From CAYMCJ01 sp964388985 (lineage in GTDB: Bacteria; Patescibacteriota; Patescibacteriia; Patescibacteriales; CAYMCJ01): a stretch of 26,705 bases of DNA. The notes below the pieces were generated by a model. The model saw only the letters and a list, made by a program, of their open reading frames with translations, did no database searches and had not been told where the DNA came from. Below are positions 8,506-16,066 of this stretch, in pieces (positions within the stretch are counted from its first letter, which is position 1; every line of letters starts with the position of its first letter). The position numbers and the translations under genes were made by a program. The stretch spans positions 1-26,705 of the forward strand of contig CAYMCJ010000008.1 in the NCBI GenBank assembly GCA_964388985.1, given 5' to 3'.

Positions 8506-9657
8506 ATGAAAAAAATATTATATTTAATAACCCAATCCGATTTTGGCGGTGCCCAAAAATATATTTACAGTTTAGCGGCTAATATAAGCCAGGAATACAA
8601 TGTTGTTATTGCTGGCGGGGAGCAGGGTTATGACGGCGAACTTTACCAAAAATTAGATAAAAAAAATATTAAATATATTTACTTAAAGCACCTTAAACGC
8701 GCGATTAACCCCTGGCGCGATTTTTTAGCTTTGTTGGAGATAATAAAAATAATAAAATCAACCAAGCCTGACATTATTCACCTCAATTCCTCCAAAATTT
8801 CAATCTTAGGCTCAGTCGCGACTTTCTTATCTAAACCAAAAACCAAAAACCAAAAACCAAAAACCATCTACACTGTCCACGGTTGGGTCTTTAATGAACC
8901 GGGGAGAAGCGGCTTATTTTATAAATACGCGGAAAAATTAACTTCCTGTTTTAAAGATAAAATTATCTGCGTTTCCGAGCATGACCGGCAAACCGCAATC
9001 AAAGAAAAAATTTGCAATCCTAAAAAATTAATTACTATCTACAACGGCATTGAACAAATTAAATTTCTATCAAAAGAAGAAGCCCAACAAAGATTATTCA
9101 AAATATCCAATATCCAATATCCAATATCCAATATCATCATAGGAGCAATCGGCAACCTCTATAAAACCAAAGGCTATGAATATCTAATAAAAGCTATAAA
9201 GATACTTTCAACTTTAAACCTTCAACTTTCAACTTTTATCATCGGGGAAGGTCGCCAAAAACCGGAGTTGGAAGCGCTTATCAAAAAATATAATTTAGCC
9301 AAAAATATAATTTTAGCCGGAAATATTAAAAACGCCGCCAGCCTGCTAAAATCCTTTGATATATATGTCTGCTCATCAATAAAAGAAGGCCTGTCTTATA
9401 CGATTATTGAAGCCATGCAGGCCGGCTTGCCGATTATCGCCACTAAAGTGGGCGGAAATCCGGAATTAATACAAAATAATGAAACCGGCCGGCTAATTGA
9501 TCCAAAAAATCCGCAGCCAATTGCGGAAAATATAATCAAATTAATAAATAATTCAATCTTAAGAAAAAAAATAGGGGGGCAGGCAAAAAACAAAAGTCTG
9601 GATTTCAGTCTGGCCAAAATGATAAAAAAAACAAAAGCAGTTTACGATCAATTATAA
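8506..9657 (+). CDS. GT4 family glycosyltransferase with repeat-containing loops
   Basis: 383 residues of GT-B fold. The start YLITQSDFGGAQKYIYSLA is the acceptor-side loop of GT4 enzymes. Later come HLNSSKISILGSVA, VHGWVFNE, ICVSEHDRQTA, YNGIE, then the donor half with IGEGRQKPELEALI, EX7E in KEGLSYTIIEAMQAG, and TKVGGNPELIQNNETGRL. It probably adds a sugar to a lipid-linked or surface glycan. Unlike the neighbouring sugar genes it is on the plus strand with its own promoter. Three tracts of heptanucleotide repeats lie inside the reading frame and encode low-complexity loops (KPKTKNQKPKT; SNIQYPISN; STLNLQLST) at places where GT-B proteins vary in length. The frame stays open through all of them. 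It is followed 13 bases later by a small membrane-protein gene. Confidence 0.9.
   Translation: MKKILYLITQSDFGGAQKYIYSLAANISQEYNVVIAGGEQGYDGELYQKLDKKNIKYIYLKHLKRAINPWRDFLALLEIIKIIKSTKPDIIHLNSSKISILGSVATFLSKPKTKNQKPKTIYTVHGWVFNEPGRSGLFYKYAEKLTSCFKDKIICVSEHDRQTAIKEKICNPKKLITIYNGIEQIKFLSKEEAQQRLFKISNIQYPISNIIIGAIGNLYKTKGYEYLIKAIKILSTLNLQLSTFIIGEGRQKPELEALIKKYNLAKNIILAGNIKNAASLLKSFDIYVCSSIKEGLSYTIIEAMQAGLPIIATKVGGNPELIQNNETGRLIDPKNPQPIAENIIKLINNSILRKKIGGQAKNKSLDFSLAKMIKKTKAVYDQL
8836..8866 (+). repeat. heptamer tandem repeat CCAAAAA x4
   Basis: Four consecutive CCAAAAA units (8836-8863) plus a partial fifth, exact period 7, inside the glycosyltransferase reading frame. Because 7 is not a multiple of 3, gain or loss of one unit would shift the frame; three units would be neutral. 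Confidence 0.85.
9107..9134 (+). repeat. heptamer tandem repeat CCAATAT x4
   Basis: Four exact CCAATAT units with period 7 inside the same gene. The same heptamer occurs twice in the spacer at 7297-7310, which shows that it is dispersed. Confidence 0.88.
9205..9239 (+). repeat. imperfect CTTTCAA heptamers
   Basis: About four to five units related to CTTTCAA (exact at 9205-9211 and 9226-9232, degenerate between and after), the third heptamer tract within this gene. Confidence 0.65.
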
Positions 9658-9670
9658 AGGAGGGAATGCA

Positions 9671-9886
9671 ATGAATCATTTTATTGATTTTTCAAAAAAC
9701 ATGGACGCTGATCTTTTTAAAGACATGGGCATAAATACAAAAAAACTGAAGTTTTCCGATATCTTATGTTTGTTATTTCTGATTGCTTTCCTATTTTTTG
9801 CATTTTATTGGTTGGCCATACCGTTGGCCTGGAGCATAATATCCGACTTCGAGCTTCCCTCATTTAACTTCGGATTTTTCTGGTAA
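9671..9886 (+). CDS. small single-pass membrane protein, unknown function
   Basis: 71 residues with no recognised family. The N-terminal ~28 residues are polar and charged; residues ~29-58 are strongly hydrophobic and aromatic (DILCLLFLIAFLFFAFYWLA), enough for one long or two short membrane helices; the C-terminus is aromatic and short. What supports it as a real gene is the sequence AAAGGAGGG just before the ATG, one of the strongest Shine-Dalgarno sites in the window, 13 bases after the glycosyltransferase stop, followed by a hairpin and T-run terminator just after its own stop. It is probably co-transcribed with the glycosyltransferase. A role as a membrane anchor or partner for that enzyme is only a guess. 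Confidence 0.6.
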   Translation: MNHFIDFSKNMDADLFKDMGINTKKLKFSDILCLLFLIAFLFFAFYWLAIPLAWSIISDFELPSFNFGFFW

Positions 9887-9898
9887 CCAATTAAAAAC

Positions 9899-9934
9899 AG
9901 GCTGGTTTAAAATAACTGGCCTATTTTTTATTTT
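9899..9934 (+). terminator. Rho-independent terminator after small membrane protein
   Basis: Arms AGGCTGG (9899-9905) and CTGGCCT (9916-9922) pair through five Watson-Crick and two G-T pairs around a 10-base loop. They are followed by a run of six T, an A and four more T. It lies 13 bases after the stop at 9886. Confidence 0.6.
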
Positions 9935-9943
9935 CATAACAAA

Positions 9944-10018
9944 GCGGGATTCTCTCCCGCAACTTGCAACCTGTGATTATACGGCATCCGTTATGTTGCA
10001 GGAGCGTAATCCTGCAAC
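9944..10018. repeat. pair of covarying REP-like hairpins between convergent genes
   Basis: Two hairpins fill the gap between convergent genes. The first has arms GCGGGA (9944-9949) and TCCCGC (9955-9960). The second has perfect 9-base arms GTTGCAGGA (9995-10003) and TCCTGCAAC (10010-10018). Read on the minus strand the first becomes GCGGGAGAGAATCCCGC, which lines up with GCAGGAGCGTAATCCTGC of the second with compensating changes in the arms. They look like members of one dispersed palindromic family in opposite orientation. They could also stop minus-strand transcripts, but no T run follows. Confidence 0.6.
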
Positions 10019-10028
10019 AACGATTATA

Positions 10029-13000
10029 TTATTGATTATAAATTTCTAAAACCTGCTCAGCGGTTAATGCTCCTTCCCAAATATTTATTTCATCTATTTC
10101 TTGCCTATTATTCTCGCCATAAATCTGAAGCTTAGTTATTGGCTGCTGAAACCAAATAACTGAATTAGTCGCTTTTTCAGCGCCATCAACATAAAAATAA
10201 AGTTTATATAGATAAGAATCATAAACTAAAGCTATGTGATGCCACTGATCATCATTAGGGATGCTGTATATTAAAAACTTATTTCCATTATAGTAATAAT
10301 ACGCATTTATATGAGTAGCTGTAATGCCAAACATAGTTTCATTATTATTGTTATTCAACATTAAACTTCCGCGGCCCTCATAAGGAAAAGATTCGTTGCG
10401 CCACCAAAAATCTATTGATAAATCCTGGCTATCTATCGCTGTGCCCAGATTTGCTTCAATGCTATATTGACTATGATAAGTTTGCCAAATACTGCTGCTT
10501 GCGTAGCCATTTATTACCCACGACGAATCATTAACAGTTAAATTATCATTTCCAATAATATCATAAGCAGTACTTCCAAAACCTTCATTAAAATTCCAAT
10601 AATGAATTTTTTGAGCTGATTGCTGTGGATCGCGCTCCTTGTAAGGAGACAAAGGCAAGTCTGCATCAAAAATATCTTTTATTTCTTCACTGCCAAGTGC
10701 CCTATCCCAGACTGCTATTTCATCAATTAAATTATAATTATTATCTCCATTAATCTCAAAGCTGTTAGATATAAACATATTATAATCCATTGCCTCGCGA
10801 TAAAATTCATTTCCATCAAGATATAAAATCCAATAGCCGATATTGCTATTTACTGTTAAAGTAATCTGATGCCAATCATCGCCGTATGGCCATTCAATAT
10901 CTTCATAGCGCCACATTCCTTCATGCGGCAACCCCCATACTTCTGTATAATAAGGATAAAAAAGCATTTTCAGCTGATCGCTACTGTCATTAAAAAATCT
11001 AAAATAAGGACGGGAATTATTATGGGGAAATTTATAATAAAAACTGATTGTAAAATTATTAACATTTAAGGAATCCGCGAATGAAGTCGTCATATTCTCA
11101 TAATCGCTATATTGTCTAATACTACAATCCCATTTACCGACTTCCCATTTATTATCATTGTTAGCTAAATCAGCGGAGCTAATACTGTCGCTTGATGTCG
11201 CATTTTTACACTCATCAAAATGCCAAAGATGAACTAATCCATTAGAAATTTCCGGTCGCGGCTCTTTTGAACTGCTTAATGTTTGCGGGCCAGAGCTATT
11301 TCTAACTACAAAATCATTGCTATTATTATCGCTGTCATATCCATTGCCTGATTTTTCATGAATTCCGCCAGCCGCCATAGTTTCCGCTGTTGAAGTAGCG
11401 GCAGACTTTCTTTCAATGCTTTCTCCCATGCTTGCGCTAACAACGGACTCGCCTTCTTTGACATAATTGGCGCTGCCCCATCCAACCGCGTCTATTTTCC
11501 CTTGTTCAGCTTCTTCGGGCGTTTTTGCATCTATATCCCAGGGAAAAATTGCTATTGAACCGCTTAAATCATTTAAGGTATTAGCGCTTCCTGAATAGTT
11601 CCAATTATAATCAAATGAAGGCAATGTTCCTTCGCCGTCAATTTTAACTAAATAAAACCCTTTGGCGGGAATATTGCCTGTTAATTTCCTTTTATCAGCA
11701 GCCGGCTTATACGGATCATTCCAGTTTCTTGCCGAAGAAAAATAATATAAATACACCGGCTCATTGGCTAAATCTATTATTTCTTCAGTAGGATTATATA
11801 ATTCCACCCATTCCGCGTCTCCGGCGCCCAAACTTATTTCGCTAATTACTAAATAATCAGCTGTATTGTCAGCTATTCTGGTTTGCGCTATATCGCTCCA
11901 CTCGCTAATATTGCCGGCATTATCTCTGGCGCTAACGCGAAAATAAATATCACTTCCAGCCGAAACATTAATGCTAAAAACAGTGCTGGTGCTAGTGGCG
12001 GCATTAACCCAGTTTTGCCATTCCCCTGCTTCGCTGATTTTATACTGCGCATCAAAATTTGCCAGTCCGCTCGTTTGAACCGTACTGCTGGCATCACTGC
12101 CAGACCAGCTCACAGTAAATCCTATTTGCTCGTATTCATTTAACAAACTTTCCATGGTTGAAGTCGGCGCGGTAATATCTGCCAGCCAATTATGGCTTGC
12201 CGCTCCGCTAACATTATTTGCCTGGTCAATGGCTTTAACTTCTAAAACATGTCCGTCTTCCGCTAAATTATTAATTGTGGTGCTGGCGGAACATGTCTGC
12301 CAGCCACTATTATCTAATTGGCATTGATAGTTAATATTTTCTTCATCCGCGCTAAATTCAAACTCAGCAATGGTTGAACTTGCAAAACTGCCAGGACCGC
12401 TGTTAATAGCTACGGCTGGCGCAATAGTATCCAAAATTATTGTAAAATCATCCTCACCGCTTTCCGCGCTAAATTGGTCAGCTGATTTAATGTAAAAAAT
12501 ATTTTCTCCTTCAATTAAGCCAAGCGAACTTTGCCAATTTGTACTATCAATTATTTCCACTGTTTCAGTCTTGACAGAACTATGTAATAAAACTGTTAAT
12601 CCATTATCATTACTGCCGCTCACAACAATTGGCGTGCTACTGGCATAATAGGGAAACTCATCAGGCCATAAAACATTGGGCGTGCTGGGAATGGTTAAAT
12701 CTATTTCCCAAATATATTCAACCGGATTTAATTCAACATTGCCGGCCAAATCAATCGCTTTTACGTTAAATTGATGGCTACCTGCACTTAGCTTAATATA
12801 ATTTACAGGCGAAGCGCAATCCTGCCAATTTTCATTATCTAACAAGCATTGAAAAATAGCTTGTTCATTAGCTGTAAAAACAAATTCAGCGGTTGATAAA
12901 TTAGTTGGGTTGGTTGGTTTGTTGATTATTGTTGTTATTGGAAAAACACTATCTTCTCCTCCGTTAATAAAAACAAAATTTGATTTTTTGTTAATTACTG

Positions 13001-14684
13001 GTCTAATATTTATATTATTGCCTGAATCCAAATTATTATTATCTTGAATTTCATTTTTCTTTTCACTAATTACATTTTTTTCAACTATTTTTTTACTGCA
13101 AATATCTGAAAACAATCCTATCTTATTTTGTTTAGCTAAAATACTAGCAGACAAAATTTCCTGTTTTCTATTATTATCCGAAGTAACCGGACAATTTTCC
13201 CATCCATACTCACAAAAAAACGGCTCTGCTAAGCCGTCTGATGCTAATTGTTTATTTATAAATATTCCGTTTGCATAAACATACCGCAATAAACGTCCGT
13301 ATTTATCTTTGTCAGCTGATTCATCTTTTACTATTTTAAAATCGCCTTTTGCCAGAAGCTCCATATTCCTTAATCTCGCAACCCAGGCAAGACATTCATC
13401 ATCCTCGGCTCCCTGCTTCCCAAGCTCTGGCGAATCAATGCCGATATAGCGAACTGTCTCCCCGGTTGTTAAAACAATAGTATCTCCGTCAATAACGCGC
13501 GCAACGCCAATATTTTCTTTAATTTGCGCCCGATCTTCTACTGTAGATACAATCGTATTTCCAGTTTTTACTTCTGTATTAATCTCTTTCTGCTCTATAG
13601 TTAAAGAAGAAGGCAAATCTTTATTTTTTTCTTCGGCTGATAATACTTTCCCTTGTTCTTTCCCTTGTTGTTGTTCTTGCTTGGGATAATTATTAGCGAC
13701 TTTTTCATAACTTTCATTAATGAGCTGCCAGCCGCTGATTATTTTATTCTTGGCTCCGATAACAGTTTTTCCCATTTCTTCTAAAAAATTTATAAAAGCT
13801 GTCTGTGGTTTTTTTATTTTATTTTCTTCTGCTTCTTTAAAAAATAATTCTATTAACCCGGCTCCATAACCAACTATTTTAGGGGATAAATTATCCCAGT
13901 AAGATTGATGAACAATATCTCTTTCTATAGTTAACTTATTCTCTTTAAAATTATAATAAGCAACTTGTATATTATTTAAAATAACATAACCATTTTCCTG
14001 CGGAAGTTCTGGTATAATAGGACTAACAAAAATTTTTGAATCAATACTATCTTTGCTAAAAAAATTATTATTTGTATATTGAGCTAATTCTTTTAAACAT
14101 TGCCGATTGCTATCGCAATCTTGCAATTTTGAATTAGCAATATTTACTTTTATTTTATAATTATTTTCTTTTACCCATTTTTCATAAGGATCTCCTTCTT
14201 CATGAGCGTCATTCCTGGTATGCGCCGGCACTGCCATATCTTCTAATAAATGCAGAACATGGCCTAAGCTAATAAACGCTTTTTGAAAATCTTTCTGCTG
14301 ATAATTATAAATTGCTGTTTGCCAGGAAAAATCGCCGCCATATATGCCTATACTTTGATCTATTGAAGAATTTGCCCAATCAGGCGCCGGAATCCCGGGC
14401 GCGTATTTGTATTTTCCGTCAGATAAGCCCTTGTTGCTGATTGGATCAAAAAAATGATTAACGCATCTTAAAACCGGGTCATCCTCGTCAATGCTTCCCT
14501 GAATTATCCAGTTGGCCTGCTCTTTTGTTAATTTTTCTACGGCATTTTCGTTGTAAAAATTAACAACCGCTCCGGTTAACTTTGGATGCGTTAAAATATT
14601 ATTATAAGAATAAATTTTTTGCAGACAAAAAAATAATCCTAAAATTACTAATCCTAAAATTATTTTTCCCCTCCTTGTTTGCAT
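10029..14684 (-). CDS. exported multidomain protein: PLC/P1-nuclease-like + SNase + lamin-tail + LamG-like
   Basis: 1551 residues. Residues 1-26 form a signal peptide (RRGK, then a hydrophobic core). Residues ~30-285 resemble zinc-dependent phospholipase C/P1 nuclease: H33, D66/D68, H77 in NHFFDP, H145-x3-D149, H155, H161-x3-D165 (context GHVLHLLEDMAVPAHTRND). Residues ~393-526 are a staphylococcal-nuclease domain with the expected catalytic set: D399 and D401 in VIDGDTI, R412, D417, E420 in RYIGIDSPE, R464 in DKYGRLLRY. After a linker come Ig/FN3-like repeats (~590-940); 601-655 and 774-832 are copies sharing QC.LDN..WQ.C. A lamin-tail domain spans ~943-1128 (ISEI..GAGDAEWVELYNP), then two LamG/concanavalin-like domains (~1149-1340, 1358-1551), each with WHQI/WHHI and IDEI.IW/DEIAVW. 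It probably cleaves nucleic acids, perhaps also phospholipids, outside the cell while binding glycans. An AAGGAGGGG inside codons 3-6 is not used as a start signal because no suitable codon follows. Confidence 0.85.
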   Translation of the reverse strand: MQTRRGKIILGLVILGLFFCLQKIYSYNNILTHPKLTGAVVNFYNENAVEKLTKEQANWIIQGSIDEDDPVLRCVNHFFDPISNKGLSDGKYKYAPGIPAPDWANSSIDQSIGIYGGDFSWQTAIYNYQQKDFQKAFISLGHVLHLLEDMAVPAHTRNDAHEEGDPYEKWVKENNYKIKVNIANSKLQDCDSNRQCLKELAQYTNNNFFSKDSIDSKIFVSPIIPELPQENGYVILNNIQVAYYNFKENKLTIERDIVHQSYWDNLSPKIVGYGAGLIELFFKEAEENKIKKPQTAFINFLEEMGKTVIGAKNKIISGWQLINESYEKVANNYPKQEQQQGKEQGKVLSAEEKNKDLPSSLTIEQKEINTEVKTGNTIVSTVEDRAQIKENIGVARVIDGDTIVLTTGETVRYIGIDSPELGKQGAEDDECLAWVARLRNMELLAKGDFKIVKDESADKDKYGRLLRYVYANGIFINKQLASDGLAEPFFCEYGWENCPVTSDNNRKQEILSASILAKQNKIGLFSDICSKKIVEKNVISEKKNEIQDNNNLDSGNNINIRPVINKKSNFVFINGGEDSVFPITTIINKPTNPTNLSTAEFVFTANEQAIFQCLLDNENWQDCASPVNYIKLSAGSHQFNVKAIDLAGNVELNPVEYIWEIDLTIPSTPNVLWPDEFPYYASSTPIVVSGSNDNGLTVLLHSSVKTETVEIIDSTNWQSSLGLIEGENIFYIKSADQFSAESGEDDFTIILDTIAPAVAINSGPGSFASSTIAEFEFSADEENINYQCQLDNSGWQTCSASTTINNLAEDGHVLEVKAIDQANNVSGAASHNWLADITAPTSTMESLLNEYEQIGFTVSWSGSDASSTVQTSGLANFDAQYKISEAGEWQNWVNAATSTSTVFSINVSAGSDIYFRVSARDNAGNISEWSDIAQTRIADNTADYLVISEISLGAGDAEWVELYNPTEEIIDLANEPVYLYYFSSARNWNDPYKPAADKRKLTGNIPAKGFYLVKIDGEGTLPSFDYNWNYSGSANTLNDLSGSIAIFPWDIDAKTPEEAEQGKIDAVGWGSANYVKEGESVVSASMGESIERKSAATSTAETMAAGGIHEKSGNGYDSDNNSNDFVVRNSSGPQTLSSSKEPRPEISNGLVHLWHFDECKNATSSDSISSADLANNDNKWEVGKWDCSIRQYSDYENMTTSFADSLNVNNFTISFYYKFPHNNSRPYFRFFNDSSDQLKMLFYPYYTEVWGLPHEGMWRYEDIEWPYGDDWHQITLTVNSNIGYWILYLDGNEFYREAMDYNMFISNSFEINGDNNYNLIDEIAVWDRALGSEEIKDIFDADLPLSPYKERDPQQSAQKIHYWNFNEGFGSTAYDIIGNDNLTVNDSSWVINGYASSSIWQTYHSQYSIEANLGTAIDSQDLSIDFWWRNESFPYEGRGSLMLNNNNNETMFGITATHINAYYYYNGNKFLIYSIPNDDQWHHIALVYDSYLYKLYFYVDGAEKATNSVIWFQQPITKLQIYGENNRQEIDEINIWEGALTAEQVLEIYNQ

Positions 14685-14716
14685 AATTTTTAAAATTTTT
14701 TATTTTTTAACTCTAT

Positions 14717-14747
14717 TCGCCGTTGTTTTTGTTAAAAACTGCGGCGA
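14717..14747. repeat. interrupted hairpin downstream of the Y1 transposase
   Basis: Outer arms TCGCCG/CGGCGA and inner arms GTTTTT/AAAAAC are separated by a two-base mismatch; the inner loop is GTT. It lies just downstream of the transposase stop (minus strand). Without a clean T run on either side it may be a transposon end or REP structure rather than a terminator. Confidence 0.45.
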
Positions 14748-14757
14748 GACAAAAAAT

Positions 14758-15174
14758 TTATTTCTCTTCCGGTACAAACTCTAAAACATCAATAACGGTT
14801 TTGTTTTTATGATGCTGTCTCTGGTTTTTAATATATTTTTTAACAAATAATATTCCTTTTTTATTTAAAGATAAAACACCAAAACCTCTTTGCCATTGAA
14901 TGTATTTTTCACCTTTAATTTTATTAATCTCATAAGAGCTATATCCTTTTATTTTTCCAACAAAATCAGAAATGCTTATTTTAGGCGGAATTGTTGCCAA
15001 CAAATGACAATGGTCTAAATATGAATTAAATTCTAACTGTTGCGCTTCAAGTTCTTTAATCTTTTTTAAAATATTTTCTTTTAATATTTTACCTATACCA
15101 TCATCTATTAATTCTATTCTCTTTTTTGTGCTCCAAATAATATGATAATATAATTCATAATAAACATTAGACAT
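14758..15174 (-). CDS. IS200/REP-type Y1 (HUH) transposase
   Basis: 138 residues, the normal size for an IS200/IS605 TnpA. It starts with YYELYYHIIWSTKKR, matching the family opening YH..W.TK.R. The metal-binding HUH motif is H55-C-H57 in DHCHLLATIPPK, and the catalytic tyrosine is Y114 in VKKYIKNQRQHH. Downstream features ISISDFVGKIKGYSS and IQWQRGFGVLSLNKK also fit. Such enzymes cut and rejoin single-stranded DNA at hairpins as dimers. No TnpB/IscB gene accompanies it. The gene is flanked by palindromic repeats (14717-14747 and 15246-15363), as expected for an IS200-like element or a domesticated REP-associated transposase. The catalytic residues are intact, so it may be active. Confidence 0.9.
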   Translation of the reverse strand: MSNVYYELYYHIIWSTKKRIELIDDGIGKILKENILKKIKELEAQQLEFNSYLDHCHLLATIPPKISISDFVGKIKGYSSYEINKIKGEKYIQWQRGFGVLSLNKKGILFVKKYIKNQRQHHKNKTVIDVLEFVPEEK

Positions 15175-15245
15175 AATGTTTTTCTATATTAAACTATTAT
15201 TATTCCGCTTATGAGTAAACCCATAGGCTAAAATTTGAATCTGCA

Positions 15246-15363
15246 AGCCCTATAAATAAGGCTAAATTTTAAAACGTTTTTTTCATCTAGCCACATTTAT
15301 GTGGCTTACAAAATTATTGTATAGCCTATGGCTTTAGTATAGCCTATGGCTTTAGCCATAGGC
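15246..15363. repeat. cluster of REP-like hairpins with AGCC...GGCT arms
   Basis: Three hairpins lie upstream of the Y1 transposase: 15246-15263 (arms AGCCcTA/TAaGGCT, loop TAAA, one mismatched pair), 15289-15306 (AGCCACA/TGTGGCT, loop TTTA) and 15342-15363 (GCCTATGGC/GCCATAGGC, loop TTTA). They keep AGCC/GGCT ends and the TTTA or TAAA loop while the middle of the stem changes on both sides, which is base-pair covariation. An 18-base direct repeat beginning GTATAGCCTATGG occurs at 15319-15336 and 15337-15354, so the last hairpin's left arm was duplicated. A lone half-site CCATAGGCTA sits at 15221-15230. These are good candidates for targets of the adjacent transposase. Confidence 0.75.
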
Positions 15364-15374
15364 GGCAGGATAAA

Positions 15375-15911
15375 TCATAATTCGTCTATCTGCCATCTGC
15401 CAGCAAGATTTTTAATAAAATTAGTATAACTTCTATGTATGCCTGGCTCTTCTGTTATAAATTTATATCCATCACCTATTTCATATTCTTTTTGTTCACT
15501 TGTCACTTCATACTCATAATAATAAATAGCGGTTTGTTCGCAGGCAAAAGCTTCGCCATCGCATTGGCTTACACTTTCCTCTTTTAAATCTTCAGGCATA
15601 TCTAAATATATTTTTATTCTTTTGGGATCTTTAAATTCTTCTTTATATTTTTCCCGGCTACTTTCAAAAATATATAGCAAAGCGGTATTAATATCGTCTG
15701 CCTGCAATGCTTTTCTAAATTCATAATAAGCAAGCATCGGCGTTTCGGCTCCTAAACTCTGTTTTGCATCTTCTATATACGGTTTTTTTAGAGCATGTAT
15801 CGCTGAATATACTCTATAATTAACGTATGCGTAATATCCTGCCCATAAAATAATAATCAGCGCTAATATGCAGCCGACAATAATCCCTAAAATTTTAAAA
15901 ATTTTTTTCAT
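15375..15911 (-). CDS. membrane-anchored protein of unknown function
   Basis: 178 residues from the ATG at 15911. Residues ~5-28 are a transmembrane helix or uncleaved signal after a lysine-rich start (MKKIFK). The rest is a polar domain of mixed alpha/beta character, probably facing outward, with two cysteines (C117, C124) close enough to form a disulfide loop. It ends in LAGRWQIDEL, a pattern seen at the end of small cystatin-like or NTF2-like extracytoplasmic domains; that comparison is by eye only. A GTG at 15938 would add nine residues, but this stretch is encoded by the 12-base tandem repeat next to the gene, so I prefer the ATG. The gene lies between two transposase genes and their hairpins, so it may be cargo or simply a bystander. 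I do not recognise the family. Confidence 0.65.
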   Translation of the reverse strand: MKKIFKILGIIVGCILALIIILWAGYYAYVNYRVYSAIHALKKPYIEDAKQSLGAETPMLAYYEFRKALQADDINTALLYIFESSREKYKEEFKDPKRIKIYLDMPEDLKEESVSQCDGEAFACEQTAIYYYEYEVTSEQKEYEIGDGYKFITEEPGIHRSYTNFIKNLAGRWQIDEL

Positions 15912-15912
15912 A

Positions 15913-15970
15913 TTGTTACGTAGCTTGTTACGTAGCACTTGTCTCGCCTCTGGCGGATGCTAAGTAACAA
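15913..15970. repeat. tandem 12-mer forming a long nested hairpin
   Basis: TTGTTACGTAGC occurs twice in tandem (15913-15924, 15925-15936). GCTAAGTAACAA at 15959-15970 is its inverse complement with one mismatch. Between the arms a small hairpin CGCC/GGCG (15945-15948, 15952-15955) with loop TCT forms a cross-shaped structure. It lies directly upstream of the 15375-15911 gene and downstream of the second Y1 transposase gene. This is a second REP-like family, unlike the AGCC/GGCT one. Confidence 0.65.
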
Positions 15971-15983
15971 AATTAATACAAAT

Positions 15984-16013
15984 AAAAAAACTTTGTTAAA
16001 AAATAAACAAAGT
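15984..16013 (-). terminator. AT-rich Rho-independent terminator (minus strand)
   Basis: Perfect 8-base arms ACTTTGTT/AACAAAGT (15990-15997 and 16006-16013) with an 8-base loop. On the minus strand they are followed by seven T (15984-15990). It lies 54 bases after the stop of the gene at 16067 and would end its transcript. The stem is weak in GC, which lowers confidence. Confidence 0.45.
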
Positions 16014-16066
16014 CTAATTTTATTCCTCCTTTATCATAATAAATTTTTTATGAATATAAATAAAAA

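Noticed and set aside
8836..9239. CRISPR-like array
   Set aside because: Units are 7 bases, contiguous, without spacers and inside a coding frame.
14670..14678. AAGGAGGGG inside codons 3-6 of the giant gene as a ribosome site for a later start
   Set aside because: No ATG, GTG or TTG lies at suitable distance, and a later start would remove the signal peptide charge.
15342..15363. Hairpin as a terminator of the 15375-15911 gene
   Set aside because: No T run follows on the minus strand and it belongs to the covarying REP-like group.
15912..15938. GTG start at 15938 for the membrane-anchored protein
   Set aside because: The extra nine residues are encoded by the tandem 12-mer repeat; the ATG at 15911 gives a normal MKK membrane-protein start.
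16022..16035. Strong Shine-Dalgarno-like AAAGGAGGAATA on the minus strand, and a similar site near 18480-18488
   Set aside because: No start codon with a usable reading frame follows at normal distance; no gene can be supported.
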